Shown in pieces: positions 1 through 7,932 of a stretch of DNA of 52,210 bases. This stretch comes from CBDCMJ01 sp965218875 (lineage in GTDB: Bacteria; Chloroflexota; Dehalococcoidia; Lucifugimonadales; UBA3495). The translations under genes and the position numbers were made by a program. The stretch covers positions 1 to 52,210 of the forward strand of contig CBDCMJ010000002.1 in assembly GCA_965218875.1 (NCBI GenBank), in the 5' to 3' direction. The notes beneath the pieces are model-generated. The model had not been told where the DNA came from. It did not search any database and was given only the letters and a program-made list of their open reading frames with translations. The number at the start of each line of letters is the position of its first letter. The stretch's first letter is position 1.

Positions 1-239
1 CCGTGAGAAACCCTCCGATGTCAGCCACAAATGGCGCCGCACCAAGGCGATGGCGTTCACGAAGGATGGAGGCGGCTTGTCGTACCAGGCCGCTTTACTT
101 TCAAAAAATGCGTAAAGTCCAGGTTGGAGTAGTTGGTGGGCCGCCACAGCGCCTGCTCCTGGGTCAGCCCTTCACACGTGCCCATCAGCCTTACCTGGAC
201 CTGACGCAATGCCTGGGTGATAAAAGTTATGGTTTCCAT
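1..239 (-). pseudogene. Partial, frameshifted gene of unknown function
   Basis: A minus-strand reading frame starts with ATG at 239, behind a good ribosome site (AAAGGAAG), 34 bases beyond the 3' end of the tRNA-Ser. It stays open to 57. The first 30 residues, rich in hydrophobic and glutamine residues and containing GLTQEQALWRP, weakly recall the start of DinB-family proteins. At the run of six A (about 105-110 on the plus strand) a one-base gain would join it to a second open frame that runs off the window edge. That second part contains ALVRRHLW, which resembles the C-terminal end of some transposases. Both resemblances are from memory and weak. It may be a real frameshift, a base-calling error in a homopolymer, or two unrelated pieces. 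Confidence 0.35.
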
Positions 240-272
240 ACTTCCTTTAAGTCTCCAGAGAGAAGCAATTTT

Positions 273-362
273 TGGCGGAGGGAGTGGGATTCGAACCCAC
301 GATACCCTTGCGGGTATAACGGTTTTCAAGACCGTCGCATTCGTCCACTCTGCCATCCCTCC
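273..362 (-). tRNA. tRNA-Ser(UGA)
   Basis: On the minus strand the sequence folds as a full tRNA with a long variable arm. The acceptor arms GGAGGGA (362-356) and TCCCTCC (283-277) pair. The anticodon arm ACGGT-CTTGAAA-ACCGT carries anticodon TGA. The variable arm forms a hairpin (TACCC/GGGTA), and the T-loop TTCGAAT is present. CCA is encoded (275-273). The decayed tyrosine integrase ends only six bases upstream of its 5' end, so the locus has been a landing site or junction for a mobile element, although the tRNA itself is intact. Confidence 0.97.
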
Positions 363-993
363 ACGTAGCTATATGGAGAGGTTTTCACTGTTTGCTAGGC
401 TGTTTTGTAAATCGTTCGTAAATCTACCACCATTTAGTGACTCAATTCTTTTGTCCAATTGCATCACCGCCTCCTTCTGAAGGCCAGGCAGCACATGGGA
501 GTAGAGGTCCGCGGTAATCGCAATACCCGAATGCCCCAACCGCTCCGACACTACTTTGAGATGGACCCCTTCGCCCAACAGCAGACTGGCGTGGGTGTGG
601 CGCAAGTCATGGAAGCGCATCCCATCATCAACCCCGGCTTTCCTAGTGACCTTGCCGAAGTCCTTGGTCACGGCACTGGGAAGTATCAGTGTACCATCCC
701 CGAGACAGACACCAGACTATCGCCTTTGGCCGATTTGCTATCCGTTTGTTCTCGCATCCTTTCGAAGCAATTTATGGCTTCACTGGGTAGGTTCACCATC
801 CTGGCTTTGCCCGACTTGGGCGGGCCGATCACTATTTCTCCTGTGCCAAGACTTACCAGACCGCGGATGACCGCTAGTAGTACGAAATCTTTGTATTGAG
901 GGGTAATTAAGCCTGTCGAGTTTACCTTCAAAACTTCAATAAAGTTTGGCTCCGTTCAATTTAACCCTTCATTTCAAAGTGGTTGGACTACTA

Positions 994-1006
994 GTACTCA
1001 GTCAAC
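994..1006 (+). repeat. IS630 left terminal inverted repeat
   Basis: GTACTCAGTCAAC, exact complement of 2203-2215. Counting the shared CTA target bases, the match extends to 16 bases (991-1006). Confidence 0.85.
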
Positions 1007-2145
1007 CGAGAAATCGGAGGGGTAAAGACGGTGGAGTTTGGTTCGGGCGTGCTGGGTGGTAAACCGCCAGTTGATGACGGCCTGGGCGGCGTTGCGTTCC
1101 CTGACCAGGGCGTGGACTTCCCTGGCGAGAGTTTCCCCGTCGGGGAGTCGCTGCTTCAGGCAGGAGCGGGACAGCACGCTGAACTCGATTTCCGCCATAT
1201 TGAGCCAACTGCCGTGCTTGGGGGTGTAGTGAAACTCCAACCGCCGGGCAATCCGCCGGGCCTCCGACGCTGGGAAGGTCTCATACAGCGACGCTATGCG
1301 GTGGGTGTTCAGATTGTCCAGGACCACCCGCACCACTGGGACCTCCGGGTAGGCTTCATCCACCAGCCAGCGCATCTGCTGGGCAAAGTCCTGCATGGTG
1401 CGCCGCTGGGTCACTGCCACCTGCCGCCAACCGGCCAGGGGTTCACAGGCCAGGAACAGATTGCGCGTGCCCTCCCGCCGGTACTCGTAGTCCTCCCGTC
1501 TGGGACGCCCAGGCTGGGCTGGCAACGGCTCCCTGACCTCGGCCAGCAACTGGGTGGAGGTCTCGTCGAAGCAGACCACCGGTCGCTGGGGGTCATGGGG
1601 TTCGGCGTACAAATCCAACACGTCCTCCATGTGGGCCACAAACTCGGCGCTCACCTGGGGGATGCACCACTCCTGCTTCTGCCATGGCTTGAGAGCGTTT
1701 TTTTGAGCCGCTTTCGCACCCCCTCGTGGGACATGGAGGAGGCTAAACCCAACTCCACCACCTTCCCAGCCAGCAGACGCAGGGTCCAGTGGTCATGCCC
1801 TTCCGGGGCCGGGCTGCAGGCCAGGGCGATCAGGTGGGCTTCACCCCGGTCGTCCAGCTTGCGGGGCCGGTGGACCTGGGGGCGGTCCTTCAGGACCCCA
1901 GCCAACCCATCCTCGCTGAAGCGCTGCTTGATCCGGTACACCGTGCTCAGCGCCACATCCAGCCCTTCCGCCACCTGGGCCGCCGGCCAACCGTCGTCGC
2001 TCTTGAGCAGAATCCGCGCCCTGGCGGTCACCCGCGCCGAGCTTTTCCCAACCCGGATCAGACGCCGGAGTTCCTCCCGTTGTTCCGGTGTCAGCCGCAC
2101 CGCGTACTTGTCCCTCACCATCACCGTCACCTCCACCAACGACAT
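998..2145 (-). CDS. IS630-family transposase (two frames, -1 frameshift)
   Basis: The first frame (2145-1651) encodes the HTH DNA-binding part, with a start similar to other IS630 proteins (KYAVRLTPEQREEL). The second frame (1654-998) encodes the DDE/D catalytic domain, with DETSTQ, VLDNLNTH and the terminal acidic motif after HGSWLNMAEIEFS. The frames join at a run of seven A in the mRNA (plus-strand T run 1699-1705). Re-reading one base there gives LKKNALKPWQKQEW, the standard IS630 linker. Programmed -1 shifting between two such frames is known in this family. The fused protein would be about 380 residues, normal for the family. The second frame could also be translated from its own start as a shorter product. 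Confidence 0.88.
1699..1705 (-). other. Slippery A7 frameshift site of the IS630 transposase
   Basis: Seven A in the mRNA sense, preceded by CTC and followed by CGCT. A single-base backward slip after AAA AAA produces AAC GCT and continues into the catalytic frame without a stop. Confidence 0.7.
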
Positions 2146-2202
2146 TTCCTACCACACAGCCTAACCCAATTGGCCGACTGTTTGAACCAATCCTAAAACC
2201 AA

Positions 2203-2215
2203 GTTGACTGAGTAC
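2203..2215 (-). repeat. IS630 right terminal inverted repeat
   Basis: GTTGACTGAGTAC on the plus strand, exact complement of the left end, followed by TAG that restores the CTAG target. Confidence 0.85.
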
Positions 2216-3040
2216 TAGGGTCCCTGCTTCCAGGTCTAGATCCTGCCATCGCAGGGCCAACAGCTCAGAGCGCCTGAGGCCGGTGAGTAGGGCTATCAGG
2301 AACAGGGCATAGTACTTGCTGGATCTGGCGACTTCTAAACTAAAGCCAAGGTGAAATGTACATATCGCTAGACCGCACTGTCGGTGCCCACCCAGTTGGG
2401 GCTGAAGGTGATATGAGGCGCCGTAGAGTCCTTTCGGTCGTCTTCAAGTTCCCGAAATGCACATCCCACTTTGGTATTGGTTTAGGAACTTCTGTACTTC
2501 GTCCCAATCCAATGTCCGCGCTTGATAGCGCTTTGGTTTGGGTGGCTCCACCGACTCGGCCACATTCCGCGACAGAGTGCCCATCCGAACGCCCCATCTG
2601 AGGGCCTGGAAGATCAATCGGTGGCAGTGCAATCCAGTTTGTGCGGACAACCCCCGGCGAAGGCGGTCGGACTCAAAGGACGCGATCTGCCGGGCGGTGA
2701 GCTTGTCCAACCTGATGTGGCCGAGGGCAGGAATGATGTACCGGTCCAGATTCCCCCGGTAACCCTCCAGTGTGCGCGGGCTGACGTGAGTCTCCGCATA
2801 GTCCCTGAACCAATGCTCGAGGAATCCAGCTGTTGTCTCCTTGGAAGGTTCTACGTACTCTCCGGTATCGTGCTGCCTCAGCAACTCGGTGAGCCGCTTC
2901 TCAGCGTCGCGTTTGCCGGTATGCACGACCTCGGTCTTGTACCTCTTCCTGCCTGTGAGGGCGTCTACCCCCAAGTATATATAGATGGTATGGGAGTCTT
3001 TGTTCTTCGTCGAACGCTGACGTATATGTCCACGGGCCAT

Positions 3041-3334
3041 TGTAACCTTCGCCTTGTACACAAGAAGAGATTGACCGGAGTTGGTGTGTTGGTTGACGGG
3101 CCAGAGCAACTATTAGGAAACGGCCCATCGTTTTGCAATGCCAATTCGGCCAAGATGGCTTCTACACGCTTGGACAGGGACACACTAGCACTACCTCGGG
3201 CCGCCAAACGATAAGAAAACTGTAAACTGCGGGCCGAATAGCTGTCAACGACGCTCCGTCCCTGGATACCAAGAATGCGGGGTCCCTGAAAAACCCACTA
3301 TCAGTAAACCCATCATACCATGCTCACATTGCTA
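3041..3334. other. Region upstream of the broken integrase; no convincing gene
   Basis: A short minus-strand frame (start 3207) covers part of it, with a helical stretch SVSLSKRVEAILAELAL, but it runs into the integrase in another frame and has no recognised relative. I see no strong promoter or hairpin. It probably holds the old integrase leader and junction DNA next to the tRNA-Ile fragment. Confidence 0.4.
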
Positions 3335-4981
3335 CTACGCCTTCTCATTGAACTCTATCCTGATAAGACCGAGGTCGTTGGTTCGAGTCCATCCAGGCCC
3401 ACCATGCGTTACTGTAGACAGAACCGGGGCGCTCAGGGCGATTTCCTGAGCGTCCCTTCCTTTTATCGGGCTGTCCTTCGGCGTGGGAATGGTGTAGCGG
3501 ATGGTGGCCTTGCCGGGGACCACGCCGATCTCCTTGACGAATGACCGGATGAAGGCCCTGGTCTCGGTCAACTCGCTCTCCATCAGGAAGTCGCTCATCT
3601 CCTTCACGTAGGCGGCGATGGTCTCCTCGTCGCCCAACCCCTGCATCCGCACGGCAAGGATGGCCCTTGCTTCATCGGCGGCAATCTCCAGCCTCTCCTG
3701 CCGTTCCTTATGCTCCCGGATGCGGGGCAGGATGTCATTGATCTCCAGGTCGGTGGTCTCCACCGCCTGCCAAAGCCGGTCCAACCGCCGGCGTATCTCG
3801 TTCAGCTCCTCATCAATGGCCTCCGCCTTCTCCCGCTGCTCCCTGATCACGCTGTCCAGTTCTTCGTTGACCAGCTTGACCAGTTCCCGGATGTTGCTCT
3901 CGGTGAGGATGTTCTCCCGTATCGAGTCGATGATCATCCGCTCGAACCGCTTGGAGTTGAGCCTGGGAGTGTCGCAGGCACCCTGCCCCCGCTTCAGCAG
4001 GGAGTGGCAGACGTAGTAGGTGAACTGGCCGCTCTTGGCCTCGTGGGCGGTGAGGGCCTTGTCACAGGTCTCGCACCTGACTATTCCGCTGAGCAGGTAG
4101 GGGCTGGCGGCGCGGCGGGGATGTATCTTGGCCGGGGCTTTAGAACCAAGGATGGCGGACACCCGCTCGAATTCGTCTCGTGAGACGATGGCGGGGAAAG
4201 CGTTGTCCACCCGCACCGGCGGCACGTTGTCCTTGGCCCTGGTTCCCCATACCAGGGTCCCGGTGTAGGTCTCGTTGGTGAGAATCCGGTGGATAGTGGT
4301 CTTGGTCCAGCGGCTCCCCTGGGGGCTGGCGATGCCCTCCCTGTTCAGGGTCTTGGTGATGTCCAGGGTGCTGGTCCCGAGATGAGCCATCTGGAAGATG
4401 CGGCGCACCACGCCGTCGGCGGGCGGATCAAGCTCCAGCTTGGGGCGCTTCTTGGCTCCGTCCTGAACCGGCACCTTCCGGTAGCCGTAGGGGGAGTAGG
4501 TGGAAATCCAGAAGCCACGGGAGGCGGCCTCCCGCATTCCCCGCAAAACCTCCTGGGCAAGATTTTCCGAGTAAAATTCGTCCAGGCTCTCGATGATGGC
4601 CTCCATCAGCTTGCCGGTGGGGGAGTCGTCGGCGTGCTCGGTGATGGAGGTTACCCTGATGCCCCGCTTGCGGAGCATGGACTTGAAGGCCACGGCGTGC
4701 TCCCGCTTGCGGGTGAAGCGGGAGAATTTCCAGACAAGGATTTCCTGGAAAGGGGAGTCGGACAGGCTGGCCTCGTCCAGCATCCGGCGGAACTGGGGCC
4801 GGTCTGCGATGCGGCCGCTCTCGGCCTCGTCGATGTACTCGCGGGCCACGACATACCCGTTCTTCTCGGCGTAGTCCCGCAGCGCCCGAAGCTGGGCGGC
4901 GACGGAGAGGTCCACGTCCTGGCGGTCGCTGGAAACCCGGGCGTACAGGGCAGCCGGGGTCAGGTCATATCGTTCATTCAT
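3335..4981 (-). CDS. Large serine recombinase (integrase)
   Basis: A 548-residue site-specific recombinase of the large serine type, which integrates and excises elements. The N-terminal resolvase domain has YARVSSDRQ with the nucleophile at Ser17 and the RPQFRRML and KFSRFTR motifs. The Recombinase domain follows (about 160-270), then a zinc ribbon with CETC and two later Cys (about 305-345), and a coiled coil (about 375-440). The last residues (GWTRTNDLGLIR onward) are an antisense reading of the tRNA-Ile fragment, so the C-terminus is partly made by the junction sequence. The start ATG at 4981 overlaps the RHH gene stop by 8 bases. Length and motifs look intact. It is the probable integrase of the surrounding element. 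Confidence 0.93.
   Translation of the reverse strand: MNERYDLTPAALYARVSSDRQDVDLSVAAQLRALRDYAEKNGYVVAREYIDEAESGRIADRPQFRRMLDEASLSDSPFQEILVWKFSRFTRKREHAVAFKSMLRKRGIRVTSITEHADDSPTGKLMEAIIESLDEFYSENLAQEVLRGMREAASRGFWISTYSPYGYRKVPVQDGAKKRPKLELDPPADGVVRRIFQMAHLGTSTLDITKTLNREGIASPQGSRWTKTTIHRILTNETYTGTLVWGTRAKDNVPPVRVDNAFPAIVSRDEFERVSAILGSKAPAKIHPRRAASPYLLSGIVRCETCDKALTAHEAKSGQFTYYVCHSLLKRGQGACDTPRLNSKRFERMIIDSIRENILTESNIRELVKLVNEELDSVIREQREKAEAIDEELNEIRRRLDRLWQAVETTDLEINDILPRIREHKERQERLEIAADEARAILAVRMQGLGDEETIAAYVKEMSDFLMESELTETRAFIRSFVKEIGVVPGKATIRYTIPTPKDSPIKGRDAQEIALSAPVLSTVTHGGPGWTRTNDLGLIRIEFNEKA
3360..3404 (+). other. 3' half of tRNA-Ile(GAU): attachment-site junction
   Basis: Starts in the anticodon loop (CTGATAA, anticodon GAT) and continues through the variable loop, T arm (TTCGAGT) and acceptor strand CAGGCCC to an encoded ACCA end. 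The expected 5' half is absent upstream. The T stem has one T-T mismatch, which suggests drift. The fragment lies inside the 3' end of the serine recombinase gene on the other strand. A half tRNA next to an integrase is a classic sign of integration into a tRNA gene. Which side is element and which is host cannot be settled here. Confidence 0.75.
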
Positions 4982-5201
4982 TAGCTCCTCCTTCGGTCTC
5001 TTTCTGGGTTGACTGGCGGGAGCGCAGCCGTTCCAGTCGTTCCCGCCGGCGCAACTCCCTTTCTTCCATGTACAGGCGGAGAGCCTCCCGCACCAGCTCG
5101 CTCATGTTGCGGCCCTCCTCGCGCATCACGGCCTGAACCTGCTCCGCCATTTCGGGCGGCAGGGAGAACGTGATGGTCCTGGAAATCCTGCGTGGGGGCA
5201 T
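4974..5201 (-). CDS. Ribbon-helix-helix (CopG-type) DNA-binding protein
   Basis: About 75 residues from ATG 5201 (MPPRRISRTITFSLPP), chosen over an upstream ATG at 5252 because the family starts with the basic strand. The strand ISRTITFSLP is followed by two helices (EMAEQVQAVMREEGRNMSEL and LVREALRLYMEERE), the pattern of a dimeric RHH repressor. The tail is a charged helix. It overlaps the recombinase start, so the two are translationally coupled. It may repress the recombinase or help set the direction of recombination, but neither role is proven by the sequence. Confidence 0.8.
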   Translation of the reverse strand: MPPRRISRTITFSLPPEMAEQVQAVMREEGRNMSELVREALRLYMEERELRRRERLERLRSRQSTQKETEGGANE

Positions 5202-5273
5202 GGTCTCTCTTTTTTGCCTGTGGTTGTATGTTATTGTCTTACTATTCATCATCGGGCATCCGACCCAATCCTG

Positions 5274-6212
5274 TCAAGAAGCCGCCGGCATCACCCGGGC
5301 ACGGGCCTGGGGCTTCTGATAATGCCAGTTGACCCCGCCCACCTGCGGGGCCAGCACCGCCCGGTCACCGTAGGGCACGGCGACGACCGCCACCTTGGCC
5401 ACCCGCCCCTTCCACAATACGGGCTTGGCTGCTATGGCGATACCGTCCTCCTCGGCGTACTCCGGCCTTCCGCTCTGGACCGCCTGCTCGGCCAGGGAGC
5501 CGGAGGGCAAGGACTTGCCGGGACGGGGAACGCCGCTCCGCCAACCGCAGAACAGGGGGGAACCCGGCGGACCAAAGCCCGCCGTCCGTTTCACCACCGC
5601 GGCCCTGAATGACTCCGGATTGACCGGGCCGGGCCAGCCTGCCGGGTCCCCCTTATCCTGTCGTTCGTACAGCAGCGCAACCAGGGGTTGCCGGCGCATC
5701 ACCTCGGTCAGACGCATCGCCACCGAAGCGTAGGAGCACTGGAACACCCCCTGGAGGACCACCACGTCCAGCCCGCTGACCAGGGCGTAGGCGGTGAACG
5801 TGTCTCGCGGCATCAACACCGCCGCCGCGAAGCGGTCGGCCTCCCGGCACACGCGGCGCTCCGGCGGGTCATCGGAGTACAGGGCGAATAGGGTCTCGTG
5901 AATGATCTCGTAAGCCTCATGGAGCACGGTGTGGGCCTTGGCCCCGTCCCACAGGTCTTCCCGGTAGTAGATGTCGTACTCACCCCTGGGCGCGCCAAAG
6001 TGAACGCCCTTCAACCCGTCCAATTCCCTGCCCGACACGGTGCCGAAACCGGCGTCCCGTAGCAGGGCGGCCAGTTCCATGACGGTGGGGCGAGCGGCAA
6101 GGTGAAAGAATTCTGTGAAAGCGGCGGCCAGCCGCTCGGGCTCCAGTCTTTCCCGGAACAGTTCGTCGTCCAGCAACCTGTGGCAGAAGTCGTCCAAGGT
6201 CACAGTCATCAC
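5274..6212 (-). CDS. ImmA/IrrE-type metallopeptidase
   Basis: A 312-residue protein whose N-terminal half fits the ImmA/IrrE peptidase domain. The zinc-helix region is LHEAYEIIHE (H98, E99, E102, H105) and the later glutamate motif is EADRFAAAVLMP (E124). The usual HExxH has Glu in place of the second His, so metal binding or activity may differ from the canonical enzyme. Its first bases overlap the XRE gene stop (ATGA type). An XRE repressor coupled to an ImmA peptidase is the known switch pair of ICEBs1-like elements, where the peptidase cleaves the repressor and releases excision and transfer. The C-terminal 120 residues have no recognised domain. Confidence 0.8.
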   Translation of the reverse strand: MMTVTLDDFCHRLLDDELFRERLEPERLAAAFTEFFHLAARPTVMELAALLRDAGFGTVSGRELDGLKGVHFGAPRGEYDIYYREDLWDGAKAHTVLHEAYEIIHETLFALYSDDPPERRVCREADRFAAAVLMPRDTFTAYALVSGLDVVVLQGVFQCSYASVAMRLTEVMRRQPLVALLYERQDKGDPAGWPGPVNPESFRAAVVKRTAGFGPPGSPLFCGWRSGVPRPGKSLPSGSLAEQAVQSGRPEYAEEDGIAIAAKPVLWKGRVAKVAVVAVPYGDRAVLAPQVGGVNWHYQKPQARARVMPAAS

Positions 6213-6616
6213 TCCAGCAGCGTCTTGTTGGTGAAGCGCTCGTACATCTCCACGATGAACCGCTTGGCGTTCAGGGACAGGGGACCGTCGGGCCGGGTGC
6301 CCACCCGGAAGGCGGGGTCGGACAGCACGTACTGGTAGGCCCGTTCCACCTCCAAGGCCTCGTCGGAGTGGAGGCCCGACTGGCCCAGGTGCCCGGCCTG
6401 CCGGATCAAATCCTCGGCGTCCACGTTGTAGGCGAAGGCCAGTTTGCGCAGCAGGTTGGCGCCGGGCGGGCGCTCTCCCCTTTCGATCTTGGAAAGATAG
6501 GAACTGGACACCCCGGTAAGCCGGTTGACGTCCCGCAGGCTCAGGCCGCCCCTCAGACGCCGCAGCAACGGCCCCAGTTCCTCACCCCGTTCCTGTTGTT
6601 CGTCAAGCTCTTCCAT
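6209..6616 (-). CDS. XRE-family transcriptional repressor (ImmR-like)
   Basis: 135 residues from ATG 6616, preceded by GGGGATGGGGG. An in-frame ATG at 6685 lacks a ribosome site. The HTH spans about residues 25-50 (LSLRDVNRLTGVSSSYLSKIERG). The C-terminal part (about 60-135) is probably the dimerisation region. It overlaps the peptidase gene and likely forms an operon with it and the recombinase. It is divergent from the rightward HTH genes across a spacer holding a perfect inverted repeat and repeated GCTACA words, which are plausible operators. By analogy with ICEBs1, it would hold the element quiescent. Confidence 0.85.
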   Translation of the reverse strand: MEELDEQQERGEELGPLLRRLRGGLSLRDVNRLTGVSSSYLSKIERGERPPGANLLRKLAFAYNVDAEDLIRQAGHLGQSGLHSDEALEVERAYQYVLSDPAFRVGTRPDGPLSLNAKRFIVEMYERFTNKTLLE

Positions 6617-6683
6617 GATGCACCCCCATCCCCTCGAGAGTCGCCCCACCAGCCTCGGCCCCTGCCGGTAACATTCCTGCTCC

Positions 6684-6718
6684 ATTATAGCTTCTTTGTT
6701 GCTACATTATGGCTACAA
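6684..6718 (-). promoter_or_regulatory. Candidate promoter and repeats of the XRE operon
   Basis: A perfect TATAAT reads on the minus strand at 6689-6684. No good -35 lies at 17 bases. Two words, TTGCTACA (6699-6706) and GGCTACA (6711-6717), repeat directly behind it, and a third TTGCTACA lies near 6785. They could be regulator sites overlapping the promoter. Confidence 0.4.
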
Positions 6719-6721
6719 ATG

Positions 6722-6747
6722 AGCAAGCACTTTGGTTAGTGCTTGCT
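6722..6747. promoter_or_regulatory. Perfect 10-bp inverted repeat, candidate operator
   Basis: AGCAAGCACT and AGTGCTTGCT separated by six bases (TTGGTT), between the divergent XRE operon and the rightward HTH genes. The dyad size suits a dimeric XRE repressor. No T tract follows, so a terminator is less likely. Confidence 0.5.
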
Positions 6748-6892
6748 GTATAGACGCCTTTTCCATTGATGAGCACGACTGCTGATTGCTACACTTCCTT
6801 CGTCAGAACAACTGTCCTACTGGCAGAGTATACAGCCGGGCGCGGCGCAGCGCCACCGGCGGCAAACGCCGGGTTTTCGGAAGGTCTATCTT

Positions 6893-7093
6893 TTGAGCAA
6901 GAAGCAACGGCTCACCCCGGAACAGAACGAGATAAGGCTGCGGGGCCTGCGCATCCTGGCCCGCATGATCGCCCGCGCCCACCTGGACGCCGCGGCGGAG
7001 GCTGCGGCGGAGAGGCAGGGTGAGGAATCGGACGGCGCTGATGTTCCCGACCAAGGGGACGCCCCACACAAGGACGGCGAGTATGTCGGGTAA
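6893..7093 (+). CDS. Small helical protein of unknown function
   Basis: 66 residues from a TTG start with GGAAGG eight bases upstream. The N-terminal half is basic and amphipathic (RGLRILARMIARAHLDAA). The C-terminal part is acidic and probably disordered. It overlaps the next HTH gene by 11 bases, in the coupled style of this cluster, which supports translation. It is the first gene of the rightward regulatory module. I know of no family match. Confidence 0.5.
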   Translation: MSKKQRLTPEQNEIRLRGLRILARMIARAHLDAAAEAAAERQGEESDGADVPDQGDAPHKDGEYVG

Positions 7094-7325
7094 GAGACCC
7101 CTGGTGAGGGCGCGGTTGAACGCCGTGGCGTTCTGGGACCTGCTCCACCGCCTGAACATGACCAAGAACGAACTGGCCGACCTGACCGGTCTGTCCACCG
7201 GCTACCTGTCCCAGCTCCTCAACGGGAAACGCTATCCCTCCGCTGCCACGCGGCGGCGTTTGCAGGATGCGCTGGGCGTCGGTTTCGACGATCTGTTCAT
7301 CATGGAAGAATGCGATGGGGCATAG
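7083..7325 (+). CDS. XRE-type HTH regulator
   Basis: 80 residues from ATG 7083 inside the end of the previous gene. The HTH is clear (MTKNELADLTGLSTGYLSQL, then LNGKRYPSAATRRRLQDALG), and the tail is short (FDDLFIMEE). A close relative lies at 37060-37347 on the other strand and a truncated one at 38173-38319. All share the layout LN-x-x-x-W/R-x-LL, the same HTH spacing and, in the two full copies, the DLF/RLFI ending. It was probably duplicated within the element. A likely DNA-binding regulator, target unknown. Confidence 0.8.
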   Translation: MSGKRPLVRARLNAVAFWDLLHRLNMTKNELADLTGLSTGYLSQLLNGKRYPSAATRRRLQDALGVGFDDLFIMEECDGA

Positions 7326-7626
7326 AAGACCCGTGCCGCCCCACCTGTTCTTCGGCGCGTCGCTGTTGCCCGAGGACTTCCCGGCGCGGCTGGACCGGCT
7401 GAAGGCGGCCAGCGGCCTCTCCTGGGACGGCATGGCGGCCTGCCTCGGGGTGGACCCCCGGCAGTTGCAACGCTGGCGGCACGACACCGCACCCTGCGGC
7501 GACGCCCTGTTCGGCATCTTCCGATTGGGCGCAAGGGTACCGGGCGGCCTGTACCTGCTGTTGCCCGACGACCTTTCCGTGCCGGAGAAGAGCGGCGGCG
7601 TTCAGGGACGGCTTTCCCATTTCTGA
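7315..7626 (+). CDS. Small HTH protein, FPxDFP family, copy 1
   Basis: 103 residues from ATG 7315, overlapping the preceding gene by 11 bases. The core LPEDFPARLDRLKAASGLSW is followed by an XRE-like HTH (MAACLGVDPRQLQRWRH) and a hydrophobic segment (FGIFRLGARVPGGLYLL). Three other proteins in the window (7651, 7933 and 38022 on the minus strand) share the FP-x-DFP-x-RL start, GL-S/T-W and the HTH. I do not know a named family. A DNA-binding regulator is the most likely role. Confidence 0.7.
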   Translation: MGHRRPVPPHLFFGASLLPEDFPARLDRLKAASGLSWDGMAACLGVDPRQLQRWRHDTAPCGDALFGIFRLGARVPGGLYLLLPDDLSVPEKSGGVQGRLSHF

Positions 7627-7650
7627 AAATAGGACTGAGGAGGACTCAAG

Positions 7651-7929
7651 ATGACTGGAGCAACAGCATTCAAGCGACGGAACAACGGGGTGGACCTGCC
7701 CAAGGACTTCCCGGAGAGATTGGAGCAATTCCGGGAAGTGTCCGGCCTGTCATGGGGTGAGTTGGCGGCGTGCCTGGGGGTGGACCACGAGCGGGTGACG
7801 AGCTGGCGGCGGGGGGCTTTGCCCAGGGACCTGGCCCTGTCCAAGCTTTATCGTGTGGCCCAGCGGGTTCCTGGAGGGATGAGCACGCTGTTTCCCAACA
7901 TAGTGGACGTGCTGGGTGACGAGGAGTAA
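7651..7929 (+). CDS. Small HTH protein, FPxDFP family, copy 2
   Basis: 92 residues, with ribosome site GAGGAGG upstream. The core LPKDFPERLEQFREVSGLSW is followed by LAACLGVDHERVTSWRR and the segment LYRVAQRVPGGMSTLFP. It is closest to copy 1, sharing RVPGG near the end, which points to tandem duplication. The next gene starts three bases after its stop. Confidence 0.72.
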   Translation: MTGATAFKRRNNGVDLPKDFPERLEQFREVSGLSWGELAACLGVDHERVTSWRRGALPRDLALSKLYRVAQRVPGGMSTLFPNIVDVLGDEE

Positions 7930-7932
7930 CCC

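Larger units (their letters stand above)
994..2215 (-). mobile_element. IS630-family insertion sequence
   Basis: A 1222-base element with 13-base perfect terminal inverted repeats (GTACTCAGTCAAC and its complement). It is flanked by TA on both sides in a CTAG context (992-993 and 2216-2217). IS630 elements are known to insert at TA, preferring CTAG, and to duplicate TA. The element carries one transposase in two overlapping frames. It interrupts the decayed tyrosine integrase. Both ends and both transposase frames look intact, so it may still be mobile. Confidence 0.9.
369..3040 (-). pseudogene. Tyrosine recombinase (phage-type integrase), broken by decay and an IS
   Basis: Remains of a phage-type integrase of about 400 residues. 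The likely start is ATG 3040. The arm-binding and SAM-like N-terminal domains are readable to about 2470. The catalytic start (TGLRRSELLALRW) lies at 2217-2340, and the box with GPPKSGKARMVNLP at about 800-850. The C-terminal catalytic part (HDLRHTHAS, LGHSG and a final Tyr) lies at 671-369. The gene is inactive for several reasons: an IS630 element splits it, extra segments of about 110 bases sit near 2353-2464 and 880-990, stops follow TLVV, and a frame change lies near 680. With a 1224-base IS plus target duplication removed, the flanking parts share a frame. It lies against tRNA-Ser and probably served an older element than the serine recombinase next door. Confidence 0.9.

Noticed and set aside
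1031..2164. Long plus-strand reading frame across the IS
   Set aside because: It is the antisense shadow of the IS630 transposase in high-GC DNA.
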